A stretch of 64,000 nt of DNA, from positions 1 through 64,000 of IMG/VR virus record IMGVR_UViG_3300020548_000009; one strand, written 5' to 3'. This document shows positions 19,517 through 26,395 of this stretch, one piece after another; the stretch's first letter is position 1; each line of letters starts with the position of its first letter. The notes beneath the pieces were generated by a model that was given only the letters and a program-made list of their open reading frames with translations, was not told the DNA's origin and did no database searches. The position numbers and the translations under genes are program-made. The DNA is from a virus.

Positions 19517-19767
19517 CAGCCGTCTCCTGCTGCATCGTAGATTCCGTTAAAAAATGCCATATTCCAAAACGCGCTATTGCCACGTGAGAGCCCTGCGCAC
19601 ATCTCGCAAATCCATGCGCCGCCTTCTTGCTCTATGAGCATTGGGCGAGGCATGCAGCACGCATCACACTCAGCATCCGGCTCATGCGCCACGGTCACGG
19701 TGTACGTGACGATGGGCGTGGTCGGTGCACTCTTGTGACGACTGGGCCTTTTCTTACGACGGGCCAT
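19513..19767 (-). CDS. 84-residue zinc-finger-like protein
   Basis: Starts MARRKKRPSRHKSAPTTP, a very basic tail, then CDACC and CEMC around GGAWI, a likely four-Cys zinc knuckle. Its first 73 bases overlap the membrane-protein gene 19695-19985 in another frame. Confidence 0.7.
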   Translation of the reverse strand: MARRKKRPSRHKSAPTTPIVTYTVTVAHEPDAECDACCMPRPMLIEQEGGAWICEMCAGLSRGNSAFWNMAFFNGIYDAAGDGW

Positions 19768-19985
19768 AAGCGCTTGAATCCTCTCAGTAGTTGAAATGGG
19801 GTTGGGAATTGATGGAATTTGAGGAATTTAAATACTCCTCCAGTGAATTGCATACTCGGGAAAAAGATAGCCCACAGCATGGACACGGCAACCAACGTTG
19901 GCGACGCATCCGTCACTGGCAGTATCCCAAAGGACAGCACCAAGATGACGAACCACTGGAACCACTTGTTCTTGATTAATTGCAT
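19695..19985 (-). CDS. 96-residue membrane protein
   Basis: Starts MQLIKNKWFQWFVILVLSFG at 19985, with AGAGGAGTAACCGA upstream; that site includes the stop of the preceding gene. Two likely membrane helices (WFVILVLSFGILPV; LVAVSMLWAIFF) and a basic C-terminus. The 73-base out-of-frame overlap with 19513-19767 is unusual. Confidence 0.65.
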   Translation of the reverse strand: MQLIKNKWFQWFVILVLSFGILPVTDASPTLVAVSMLWAIFFPSMQFTGGVFKFLKFHQFPTPFQLLRGFKRLWPVVRKGPVVTRVHRPRPSSRTP

Positions 19986-19989
19986 TCGG

Positions 19990-20190
19990 TTACTCCTCTG
20001 GGATTAGGTTGGTATTGAGTGTAAGCCAGTGGCGAAGGTATGACGACATGTCTGCATACATTGCGCCTTCCAGCATCGGGTCAAAGTCGCCGCCGAATGA
20101 TTCGGGGAAATGCTTGACGATGGTCGTCCAGAAAGACTCAAGGCCCTTGTCAACGGCCTCTTCTACACGTGCTTCTAGTTGGATATTCAT
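19990..20190 (-). CDS. 66-residue acidic hypothetical protein
   Basis: Start at ATG 20190 (MNIQLEARVEEAVDKGLES), with GAAGGAGGTGAACCAA upstream, an excellent ribosome site. Helical, acidic. First gene of the operon running to 18049. Its promoter is flanked by GCTCTATCA operators. Confidence 0.75.
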   Translation of the reverse strand: MNIQLEARVEEAVDKGLESFWTTIVKHFPESFGGDFDPMLEGAMYADMSSYLRHWLTLNTNLIPEE

Positions 20191-20217
20191 TTGGTTCACC
20201 TCCTTCATTGGGTTGGT

Positions 20218-20325
20218 TATCATGCTCTATCACAGTATATCATGCTCTAGCACAATCAACAACCCGGAACAACCAGATTCTTGATTGCGTAGTCACCCTA
20301 TCCATGATAGAGCGTGATAGAGCAT
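20218..20325. promoter_or_regulatory. Operator cluster GCTCTATCA
   Basis: Two 17-bp direct repeats TATCATGCTCTA(T/G)CACA at 20218-20234 and 20238-20254, 20 bp apart, and two inverted TGATAGAGC sites at 20305-20313 and 20315-20323. They bracket both minus-strand promoters here. Confidence 0.7.
20234..20262 (-). promoter_or_regulatory. Promoter overlapped by operators
   Basis: TTGTTG, 17-base spacer, TATACT. Confidence 0.75.
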
Positions 20326-20332
20326 ACGACAA
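20304..20332 (-). promoter_or_regulatory. Second minus-strand promoter
   Basis: TTGTCG, 17-base spacer, TATCAT, overlapped by the inverted operators. Confidence 0.55.
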
Positions 20333-20427
20333 CCTCGTTCCGGAAATATTTTTGACTCTCGGTAGTTTTATTTTGAGTGACGCTCGTGAAAGTGCGCACA
20401 AGCACAATCACGTATTTCTGCCTCTGT

Positions 20428-20482
20428 CCCAAAAAAATGGTGTTCCAGCCAGGATGGCTTTATTCTGCTCGCGCCGTTTCTT
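20428..20482. repeat. Dispersed intergenic element, copy 8
   Basis: CAAAAAAATGGTGTTCC, GATGGCTTTATT and GCGCCGTTTC. It ends 11 bases before the plus-strand gene at 20494. TTTATT, 17 bases, TAGACT, then ATG after 6 bases would make a weak plus-strand leaderless promoter within this copy. Confidence 0.75.
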
Positions 20483-20493
20483 AGACTGTTTTC

Positions 20494-21081
20494 ATGCCGC
20501 GCCCACGAGACAATCAGCGCAGCCGCCTGTACGCAGCAGAGTGGGAGTGCTTTGGGTGGACACACATGCAGTTCAAAGACTTTCCGGCAACCGAGAAATA
20601 CCTGTGGAAGGTTTTATCAAACAGATATGTCCAGCGTAAATACCAAATCGCCCGCGATATCAAGTCTGGAATCATTCCGTTGAAAATATCCAAGGGCGAC
20701 GGCTCTCGTGTTGCATGGGCCCGGATACTCCCAGAAAAAATGTGGGTGTCATTCCCGCGCAAATGGAGGAACGACTTCACCGTCATCCATCAAATCGCCC
20801 ATCTGCTCACACCACCGGATGTTCAGGAACACGGAAGAGAGTTTTGCCGAACGTACCTGCATTTAGTACTTGTCATGATGGGCCGGGAAAAGCAAAAACA
20901 ACTGAAGGCCGCGATGAAGAAACATAACTGTAAGTACTCCAAGAGACACACGCCATACAAAAGACCATTCACTCAGGAGGAAAAGGACGCAATGCTCGCT
21001 AGATTGATGAAGAACAACTATGGCAACAAATCACAAATGGAACACGCTGAACATCATGCGCTTTTACGCGCGAATCGGTAA
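20494..21081 (+). CDS. TIGR04338-like metallohydrolase with HQxxH
   Basis: 195 residues starting MPRPRDNQRSRLYAAEWECF. The opening, the PRKWRNDFTVIHQIAHLLTP centre and EHGREFCRTYLHLVLVMMG fit the actinobacterial TIGR04338 putative metallohydrolase family. The usual HExxH zinc motif reads HQIAH: the catalytic Glu is Gln (codon CAA), so peptidase activity is doubtful while zinc binding may persist. Basic C-terminal half. First of two plus-strand genes. Confidence 0.8.
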   Translation: MPRPRDNQRSRLYAAEWECFGWTHMQFKDFPATEKYLWKVLSNRYVQRKYQIARDIKSGIIPLKISKGDGSRVAWARILPEKMWVSFPRKWRNDFTVIHQIAHLLTPPDVQEHGREFCRTYLHLVLVMMGREKQKQLKAAMKKHNCKYSKRHTPYKRPFTQEEKDAMLARLMKNNYGNKSQMEHAEHHALLRANR

Positions 21082-21346
21082 GCAATTCAACGCTGATATC
21101 TACCTACAGTTCATTGGACCACAGGAAGCATCACACGCAAAGGTCAAAACACTCCCATCACGCTCTGAAATCCTCAATATCATCAGACGACACGTCGAAA
21201 ATGGTTGGTGTATCAGAGTGGGGAACAATGTGGTGATTACCGACAAGGGGATTGCTGCACTGATGGCGTGGGAAAAACAAAAATATCTACGGGAAGCAGA
21301 AGTTTCTTCCGAAACACTACGACGGAGAAAATTATTGCAGGACTAG
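21020..21346 (+). CDS. 108-residue winged-helix-like protein
   Basis: Starts MATNHKWNTLNIMRFYAR and overlaps the upstream gene by 62 bases in another frame; an internal ATG at 21056 is an alternative start. LPSRSEILNIIRRHVENGWC followed by VVITDKGIAALMAW resembles a small winged helix. Its end adjoins copy 9 of the dispersed element. Confidence 0.65.
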   Translation: MATNHKWNTLNIMRFYARIGKQFNADIYLQFIGPQEASHAKVKTLPSRSEILNIIRRHVENGWCIRVGNNVVITDKGIAALMAWEKQKYLREAEVSSETLRRRKLLQD

Positions 21347-21351
21347 GTTAC

Positions 21352-21400
21352 GAAAAAATGGTGTTCCAGCCGATTTGGGTTTAATTCGCGCCGTTTCTTC
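21352..21400. repeat. Dispersed intergenic element, copy 9
   Basis: GAAAAAATGGTGTTCC, GATTTGGGTTTAATT and GCGCCGTTTC. It flanks the plus-strand pair on its right side. Confidence 0.7.
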
Positions 21401-21458
21401 AAAAAATTATCGCGCACACACGTGTCGATTTTTTAACCTTTCGCCTAACTAATTGTAC

Positions 21459-22013
21459 TTATCGCCGTTTTTTCGGCTTCAACGGTCTCTTCCTGACAGT
21501 CTTTTTACCGGACTTATTTACTTTCTTCCCATTTGACTTTCCAGATTTTTTGCTCGCTCGTGTGCGAGAGTATGCTACTGTATGCGACAGTGTGCTTGAC
21601 GTACGGCGTACCGGCACTTTTGGCAGAGTCAAGTGCGGTGCAATCATCTCTGCCAGCGCATCCGTTACCCTCTCATTGACGTAATCAATTCCCTTCTTGC
21701 GTTCTGAGAACGTACGGGGTGATAACTCTTCCAAGTGTTCTTCTGCGATTTCGTTTATTGCGTTTAGGTGGCAGTGCATAAGTTCGTGAGCAATCGTGCT
21801 TCGCATCACGCTTGGTGACCACTTACGCCAGTCCCGGCATAGCGAGAGTTGTGCGGAGTGTTGTGCGGGGGAGACCAAGATTTCTGCGAATGCTGTATCG
21901 ATGCAATAGTTGTTTTCAAACTCGATGTTCCAGTGAGCCAGTTTCATCTCGTTCTGGAGCCTCTTGACATAGTTCTTCAGCCAGGTCGGGTAAGAGGTTT
22001 TCCGTCCAGTCAT
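21459..22013 (-). CDS. SprT-like zinc metallopeptidase with basic tail
   Basis: 184 residues starting MTGRKTSYPTWLKNYVKRLQ. STIAHELMHCHLNAINEIAEE has an intact HExxH zinc motif (HELMH), as in SprT/Spartan-like and other phage gluzincins. Residues beyond about 155 are a Lys/Arg-rich tail (KKSGKSNGKKVNKSGKK) suited to DNA or RNA contact. Could process DNA-protein crosslinks or virion proteins; inferred. Confidence 0.75.
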   Translation of the reverse strand: MTGRKTSYPTWLKNYVKRLQNEMKLAHWNIEFENNYCIDTAFAEILVSPAQHSAQLSLCRDWRKWSPSVMRSTIAHELMHCHLNAINEIAEEHLEELSPRTFSERKKGIDYVNERVTDALAEMIAPHLTLPKVPVRRTSSTLSHTVAYSRTRASKKSGKSNGKKVNKSGKKTVRKRPLKPKKRR

Positions 22014-22103
22014 GTGCCTCAGTGTAGGGTCATGCCTTGTGTATCGTTGTGATAGTACCGCGAGTATAGAGTCTATGTATGAATCGAATTGTGGGGTTTG
22101 AGG

Positions 22104-22700
22104 ATGAGTTCAACAGCCATCGGTAACAGAACGGGCGTCAACAAAGGCACCCACATGGAGTTCATGATGTTCACGCCCGAGGAGTGCCAGCACATCGTGG
22201 ACTGGGCTATCCGGCATGGCTATGCCCAACCTGGCCTTGTCCACCGATATAAGACCGGAGAAGCCGTAGGAACCGATTTAAGGCGTTGTAAAGAGTATTT
22301 GGTAGAACCGGGCGATATTCGCTTTAAAAACGATTCTACGCTCTCTGAGAGGGTTCTGGCGGGGTTTGAGCGTGGAAATGTCTGGGGCCTGTCCTATACC
22401 GGGGTTCCTTCCATCCGAGTACTGGAGTATCAGGCCGGAGACGGGTACGGCTGCCATACCGATTGGTCATACGGTGCAGCACGGGAGCGCAAGTTGTCCA
22501 TGACCGTGCAGTTGTCTTCCCACTACCACTACAAGGGCGGGCGGGTTGTGTTGTATGCGGGGCCGCAGGATGACTCCATCTCCGTTGTTCAGGGGATGGC
22601 GACCGTGTGGCCGTCATGGACCCTTCACGAGGTCTTGCCAGTGGAGTCGGGGGTTCGCTATGCCCTAACGACGTGGGCACATGGAGAGGCGTACCGATAG
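22104..22700 (+). CDS. 2OG-Fe(II) oxygenase, prolyl-hydroxylase-like
   Basis: 198 residues from ATG 22104 (MSSTAIGNRTGVNKGTH), preceded by TTTGAGG. Double-stranded beta-helix motifs: iron ligands H and D in CHTDWSYGAA, distal H in SWTLHEVLPV and the 2-oxoglutarate Arg in SGVRYALTTWAHG. A plus-strand member of the window's large oxygenase set. Substrate unknown: protein or nucleic acid. Confidence 0.85.
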   Translation: MSSTAIGNRTGVNKGTHMEFMMFTPEECQHIVDWAIRHGYAQPGLVHRYKTGEAVGTDLRRCKEYLVEPGDIRFKNDSTLSERVLAGFERGNVWGLSYTGVPSIRVLEYQAGDGYGCHTDWSYGAARERKLSMTVQLSSHYHYKGGRVVLYAGPQDDSISVVQGMATVWPSWTLHEVLPVESGVRYALTTWAHGEAYR

Positions 22701-22725
22701 CGTTTGAGGTGAGAGAGGAAAACTT

Positions 22726-23016
22726 ATGGCAAACAAAAAACAGCATGGCACGTTAGGCAAAATCTCAATCAAAGGACAACTGACTGATTGTGTTTACGTG
22801 ATTTGGCATACCAGGGACCCAAGGAAGACTTGGTTCGTGAATGCAAAATCTAAAGACGGCTTTTTTAGATGCAGACTCAAATCACTTATTGACCGGCGTC
22901 CTCATGAAGTGAACAGCGGGTTCACTCAGGATGCGTGGTCGTACGAGATTGTCGACGAAGATACGTTTTTGCAGATTCAAAGGGGTGGCGTTCCGATACC
23001 ACCCAGGGACTTGTAA
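22726..23016 (+). CDS. 96-residue basic hypothetical protein
   Basis: Starts MANKKQHGTLGKISIKGQLT, with GAGAGAGGAAAACTT upstream. Beta-rich first half (CVYVIWHTRDPRKTWFVN), then basic RCRLKSLIDRRP. Follows the oxygenase by 25 bases and is probably co-transcribed. No family recognised. Confidence 0.75.
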   Translation: MANKKQHGTLGKISIKGQLTDCVYVIWHTRDPRKTWFVNAKSKDGFFRCRLKSLIDRRPHEVNSGFTQDAWSYEIVDEDTFLQIQRGGVPIPPRDL

Positions 23017-23017
23017 C

Positions 23018-23230
23018 TCAGTAGTCGTCGCGTTCTTCGCGGCGCTTTTTTTCTGCCCAGAGGCGCAGTCTCTTGAGGTGTGGGTTGTAAGACTCATACA
23101 AATCGCGCATTGAGGTTTTATATGCCTTGCCTGCGTAGTCAAAGCCCATTTGCTTGATTGCACTGTTGTACTCATTGAGTATCCGCATTCTCTTGGAGAT
23201 TGGCGGGTGTGTGACTGTCTCGTCGTTCAT
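23018..23230 (-). CDS. 70-residue basic helical protein
   Basis: Starts MNDETVTHPPISKRMRILNE; helical and ending in a Lys/Arg/Glu-rich KKRREERDDY. Convergent with the plus-strand gene two bases away. Last gene of the large minus-strand cluster. Confidence 0.7.
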   Translation of the reverse strand: MNDETVTHPPISKRMRILNEYNSAIKQMGFDYAGKAYKTSMRDLYESYNPHLKRLRLWAEKKRREERDDY

Positions 23231-23272
23231 ACCGTAATACTACCGGGGTAGCAAAATGATGTTCGGGGTTTC

Positions 23273-23488
23273 TTAGTCTTCTTGGCTTCTACGCTGACTC
23301 TTGGTCAACTTCTTCTTTTTCCCGACGGGGCCGTGAAGGTCGTGGGTGCGTAGTGGGTCTCCGTAAGAAAGTCGCGTCCGGCGTTTTCCGGCTTTTGTTC
23401 CGGGAACAATCTCGGTCTTTCCGGTCAGGTAGTTGAAGCGTTCGCGCTGTTGTGCGCCGCGGGCGACCTTCTTATTCTTCTTACCCAT
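23273..23488 (-). CDS. 71-residue very basic protein
   Basis: Starts MGKKNKKVARGAQQRERFNY. Lys/Arg-rich throughout with KTEIVPGTKAGKRRTR, suited to nucleic-acid binding. Two bases separate it from the SpeD-like gene upstream. Confidence 0.7.
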   Translation of the reverse strand: MGKKNKKVARGAQQRERFNYLTGKTEIVPGTKAGKRRTRLSYGDPLRTHDLHGPVGKKKKLTKSQRRSQED

Positions 23489-23490
23489 GA

Positions 23491-23880
23491 CTACACGCGC
23501 TGGCCTGTTTTCTCAATCACGAAGCCATCTTCGCGGTTCAGTACGACATAGTGATAATCGACCAAGTCAAAGTACTTTTCGCATGCTTCAAGTACTGCGT
23601 CGGTTGGGAGTGTTGAGCATGTGTAGAGGTCAAATTGCACGCGCGCCGGAACTTCTTCATCCCACACGTGAAATGCGATGTGAGAAGTTTCAATGCACAC
23701 TGCTGCAGTGATGCCGCGGTTGCCTTCTGCTTCTACGTAGTGAGCATGAGGACCTGTAACAATCTTCATGCCGATATTGCTAACTAATTCAGTCAACCAA
23801 GCCTTGACTGATTCGACGTCGCGCGGTGGCTGATAAGCCTGACCGTTCATCAAAAGGTGGTTGTGCAAGATTTTTGTCAT
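23491..23880 (-). CDS. speD-like: SpeD-like pyruvoyl-dependent decarboxylase
   Basis: 129 residues, the size of class 1b S-adenosylmethionine decarboxylases. The block CIETSHIAFHVWDEEV aligns with the SpeD processing site (usual ISESHLTIHTWPE): the Ser that becomes the pyruvoyl group and both His are kept, but the Glu before Ser is Thr. The later DLYTCSTLP keeps the catalytic Cys. Known phage SpeD homologues may decarboxylate AdoMet, arginine or ornithine, so the substrate is open. The 5' end overlaps the WhiB gene by 92 bases. Confidence 0.75.
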   Translation of the reverse strand: MTKILHNHLLMNGQAYQPPRDVESVKAWLTELVSNIGMKIVTGPHAHYVEAEGNRGITAAVCIETSHIAFHVWDEEVPARVQFDLYTCSTLPTDAVLEACEKYFDLVDYHYVVLNREDGFVIEKTGQRV

Positions 23881-24343
23881 GGGCTACTTTCTTGATAAAT
23901 GCAATATCTTCTGGATGGACAATATAGTCGACAATGTTCCTATACCTCAAGAAGGATGCCCTGATGTTCCACGTCCTTTTGTTTTCGATTCCCCAAAAGC
24001 GTCCGACTATCGCCCTGACCTGTTCTGGGAATCCACCCCAAATCCCTTGTGGCTCAAACTCCAGGGAGTACAAAAAGCACTCTTGGCGGATAGGGCAAGA
24101 GCGGCACATCTCAATGGCTTCTCTTCGCTTTGACACTTGGTCTTTTGTGTAGTGCCCGTTCACCTGAGAGGGGAAGAACATTGAGGTGTCTTGACCTTCG
24201 CAGGCGCCGCCGCGCGGCGCTTTCTGATTTCCTTCAACCAGATATTTGTTGTTCTGAAGAAACAGGTCTTGCGGTACCTGCATTCGAAACTTTGGGTCCG
24301 GGCTAAATGCTCCGTTTTCGCGCATTCGATTTTGTGTGGTCAT
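23789..24343 (-). CDS. WhiB-family iron-sulfur regulator
   Basis: 184 residues starting MTTQNRMRENGAFSPDPKF. Four Cys in the WhiB arrangement: GACEGQDTSMFFP, then MCRSCPIRQEC, followed by the GIWGG turn in EFEPQGIWGGFPEQVRA. WhiB proteins are restricted to Actinobacteria and their phages, and bind sigma factor via a [4Fe-4S] cluster. The C-terminal 70 residues are longer than usual and basic. Overlaps the SpeD-like gene by 92 bases out of frame. Confidence 0.85.
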   Translation of the reverse strand: MTTQNRMRENGAFSPDPKFRMQVPQDLFLQNNKYLVEGNQKAPRGGACEGQDTSMFFPSQVNGHYTKDQVSKRREAIEMCRSCPIRQECFLYSLEFEPQGIWGGFPEQVRAIVGRFWGIENKRTWNIRASFLRYRNIVDYIVHPEDIAFIKKVAHDKNLAQPPFDERSGLSATARRRISQGLVD

Positions 24344-24570
24344 TATTCTTCTTCCTTATCGTTGGATTGTTGGCCATTACCATACGACCATGTATGTCGT
24401 TCTTCCAACATCAATACGGCAATTTTGAACACGACATCTTCTTCGTCGGTAAAGATTCCGTTTGATGTGCAGAGATGATGTATTTCCTGGCTTCTCAGCA
24501 TCTGGCACTCACTGGGGTCAAGTGAGTGGCGCTGGAGAGTGTGAGTTAGTACAACCGCCGAGGCGTACAT
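24343..24570 (-). CDS. 75-residue hypothetical protein
   Basis: Start placed at ATG 24570 (MYASAVVLTHTLQRHSLDP); the open frame extends to 24654 but only from a TTG deep in the neighbour. Helical, acidic tail SNDKEEE. Its stop touches the WhiB start. No family recognised. Confidence 0.6.
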   Translation of the reverse strand: MYASAVVLTHTLQRHSLDPSECQMLRSQEIHHLCTSNGIFTDEEDVVFKIAVLMLEERHTWSYGNGQQSNDKEEE

Positions 24571-24824
24571 GCGCTGCCAGTATTTCGCGCTGCCGCCTTC
24601 AGAACTAAAGGGGATACCACCCTCTTTGAATACAAATCGATGACGTTGTCCCAAGTTTCTTCTGATGGTGCGGGGAATCCTGCTTCGTTGGCAATTTTCG
24701 CACGGTACTTGATTGACATATTTTTTACATTGAATAAGTGAAGTCCGAGTTGTTCAATTCGGTCAACAATTCTTACTGCCTTGTAGAATCGGTTTTGACG
24801 CCGATATGGGTTTGGTTCAGTCAC
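24546..24824 (-). CDS. 92-residue basic hypothetical protein
   Basis: GTG start at 24824 (MTEPNPYRRQNRFYKAV) with AAGGAAG 9 bases upstream, overlapping the previous gene by 8 bases. Helical and basic (NRFYKAVRIVDRIEQ). No family recognised. Confidence 0.65.
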   Translation of the reverse strand: MTEPNPYRRQNRFYKAVRIVDRIEQLGLHLFNVKNMSIKYRAKIANEAGFPAPSEETWDNVIDLYSKRVVSPLVLKAAARNTGSACTPRRLY

Positions 24825-25014
24825 TGAATGGGACTTCCTTTCGTAACGCCCATACGCTAGTGCTTGACTTTGGCTTCTCAAAATCCTTTGTCTTGTTTTT
24901 CAATTCCTCGTGCTCAGCCAAGAGAGCGCCGAAAGATAGAGAAACTACCGCAAGCATTGACATCAATAAAATTGCGCCGAACCATCCAAGGATGGCAGCA
25001 ACCATCCAAAACAT
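24817..25014 (-). CDS. 65-residue single-pass membrane protein
   Basis: Starts MFWMVAAILGWFGAILLMSM: one long or two short membrane helices, then a charged helix EHEELKNKTKDFEK. Two bases after the upstream stop. Possible membrane anchor or small holin-like protein. Confidence 0.7.
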   Translation of the reverse strand: MFWMVAAILGWFGAILLMSMLAVVSLSFGALLAEHEELKNKTKDFEKPKSSTSVWALRKEVPFSD

Positions 25015-25016
25015 AT

Positions 25017-25301
25017 TTACTCCAGAGGTGCGCGACCACCAGCAACGATTTTGCGGGCAAGCGCAACCATCTGCTGGATGAGTGGCTTTGATACGGTGAG
25101 TTCGCCAGCCATTTCAGAGTAAGAAAGTCCTTCTGCGTCTGCTCCGCCAAATTCGCATGACTCTTTGATTGCAAGAGCGCGCTGCTCGATGATGTTGCGA
25201 CGGATTTCTGCAACTGCAGGGAGAAGTTCAAAATGAAGAACGCGAGCGCGCTCGACTGGGTCAGAAATCTTTGTGACCTCTTTTAGTTTGTTCTCAATCA
25301 T
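25017..25301 (-). CDS. HTH DNA-binding protein
   Basis: 94 residues starting MIENKLKEVTKISDPVERAR. Residues 58-85, LSYSEMAGELTVSKPLIQQM, form a helix-turn-helix of the sigma-region-4 or Actinobacteria small-HTH type, preceded by a long helical dimer segment. Probably regulatory. Confidence 0.7.
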   Translation of the reverse strand: MIENKLKEVTKISDPVERARVLHFELLPAVAEIRRNIIEQRALAIKESCEFGGADAEGLSYSEMAGELTVSKPLIQQMVALARKIVAGGRAPLE

Positions 25302-25304
25302 GTC

Positions 25305-25679
25305 CTACTCCAACTCGATAATTTCTATAGTCGCCTTACTCTCGCCAGAGATGACCGGCGCCTCGAATATCAGTCTACGCACAGTATCCGGTCCATCGCC
25401 AGTAAGGATGCCGGCATCTACGAGCCCGTCAATCATGGCTTTTGCTACTGGGAAGTGCCCACCAGTGTCTGCTAGGCCCCGTTTGTTCACACGGTGGGGG
25501 GTGAAGCGGACCTCGATTGCCGTCATCTTGGGAATCTTGCGGGCAATGGCAGACACGCAGGCGGCCTCACGCCATTCCTTGACCTTCTTGGCGCGGGTGA
25601 AGTGATGAAGCGTGCGTTCTTTGTTGAGGGTCCACATTTCACCCCAAACCTCAAGCGTGTAGGTCTTTGGCTTCTTCAT
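25305..25679 (-). CDS. RusA-like Holliday junction resolvase
   Basis: 124 residues from ATG 25679, overlapping the CmoA-like gene as ATGA. VRFTPHRVNKRGLADTGGHF and AKAMIDGLVDAGILTGDGPD follow the RusA pattern of acid, DaL...G.i..Dg, seen in divergent actinophage RusA proteins. Some usual Asp residues are replaced by Gly, so catalytic detail is uncertain. Would resolve branched DNA before packaging. Confidence 0.65.
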   Translation of the reverse strand: MKKPKTYTLEVWGEMWTLNKERTLHHFTRAKKVKEWREAACVSAIARKIPKMTAIEVRFTPHRVNKRGLADTGGHFPVAKAMIDGLVDAGILTGDGPDTVRRLIFEAPVISGESKATIEIIELE

Positions 25680-26395
25680 TTGAATGCCACCCAACCAGCA
25701 AAGTTCAGGCACTGCCAGAAACGCTGCACATTGGTGAACCCAGCGTCTTTGAGCATCTGCTCGTTTTCTGAACCACGCAACGGGACGAGCACACCCTGAA
25801 GTGCCTTTCTCTTTTCCTCTATCTGTTCTTGTGTATAACCTTTATCGGCTTTGAATGTGTGATAAATGTCAACCAACAAATCCTGACAAAGCGGTGTCTC
25901 GCCAAGTATCTTCTCCACGAGAATAAACGCACCATTTAAGGACAAACCATTATGCACTTGCTGATAGAAGTTTTGGCGAATATCAAGGTGAATGAATTGC
26001 GCGGTGAGTACCGACGTGATAAGCGAGTATTCGAGGGGCCGTATCTCGATATCGCTGACATCCGCACAAACAAAACGAACGTTGTTAAAGTTCCCAAAAA
26101 GTTTAGTAGCAGCGTCAATCATGGGCTGACTGGAGTCGACACCAACAGCGGTAGCCGGAACGTCGGCAGGAAGAGCGTCAAGGATTTGGTAGATAGTTTC
26201 ACCACGGCTGCAACCAATATCCAAAAAATTTGACACGTTCGCTGAGCAGAGAATCGGCGCAGCAACTCGCACAACAGAATCGCGCATGGTCTGATACCCA
26301 GGGATTGACCTAGAAATCATGTCGTCAAATACTTTTGTTACGCCTTCATCAAAGGCCCACTTGCCAGTTGGCTTGTAGTTATCGCGCTCGCTCAT
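25676..26395 (-). CDS. cmoA-like: CmoA-like carboxy-SAM synthase
   Basis: 239 residues, close to bacterial CmoA in length. The alignment runs end to end: KWAFDEGVTKVFDDMISRS near the N-terminus, FLDIGCSRGETI for SAM binding, FILVEKILGE, YHTFKADKGYTQEQIEEKR and FWQCLNFAGWVAFK. CmoA makes carboxy-S-adenosylmethionine from SAM and prephenate; the Lys-Arg of the GYxxxxIxxKR motif, near the Arg reported to hold the carboxylate, is kept. Overlaps the ParB-methyltransferase gene as ATGA, so the two are probably coupled. Its usual partner CmoB is absent here. Confidence 0.85.
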   Translation of the reverse strand: MSERDNYKPTGKWAFDEGVTKVFDDMISRSIPGYQTMRDSVVRVAAPILCSANVSNFLDIGCSRGETIYQILDALPADVPATAVGVDSSQPMIDAATKLFGNFNNVRFVCADVSDIEIRPLEYSLITSVLTAQFIHLDIRQNFYQQVHNGLSLNGAFILVEKILGETPLCQDLLVDIYHTFKADKGYTQEQIEEKRKALQGVLVPLRGSENEQMLKDAGFTNVQRFWQCLNFAGWVAFK

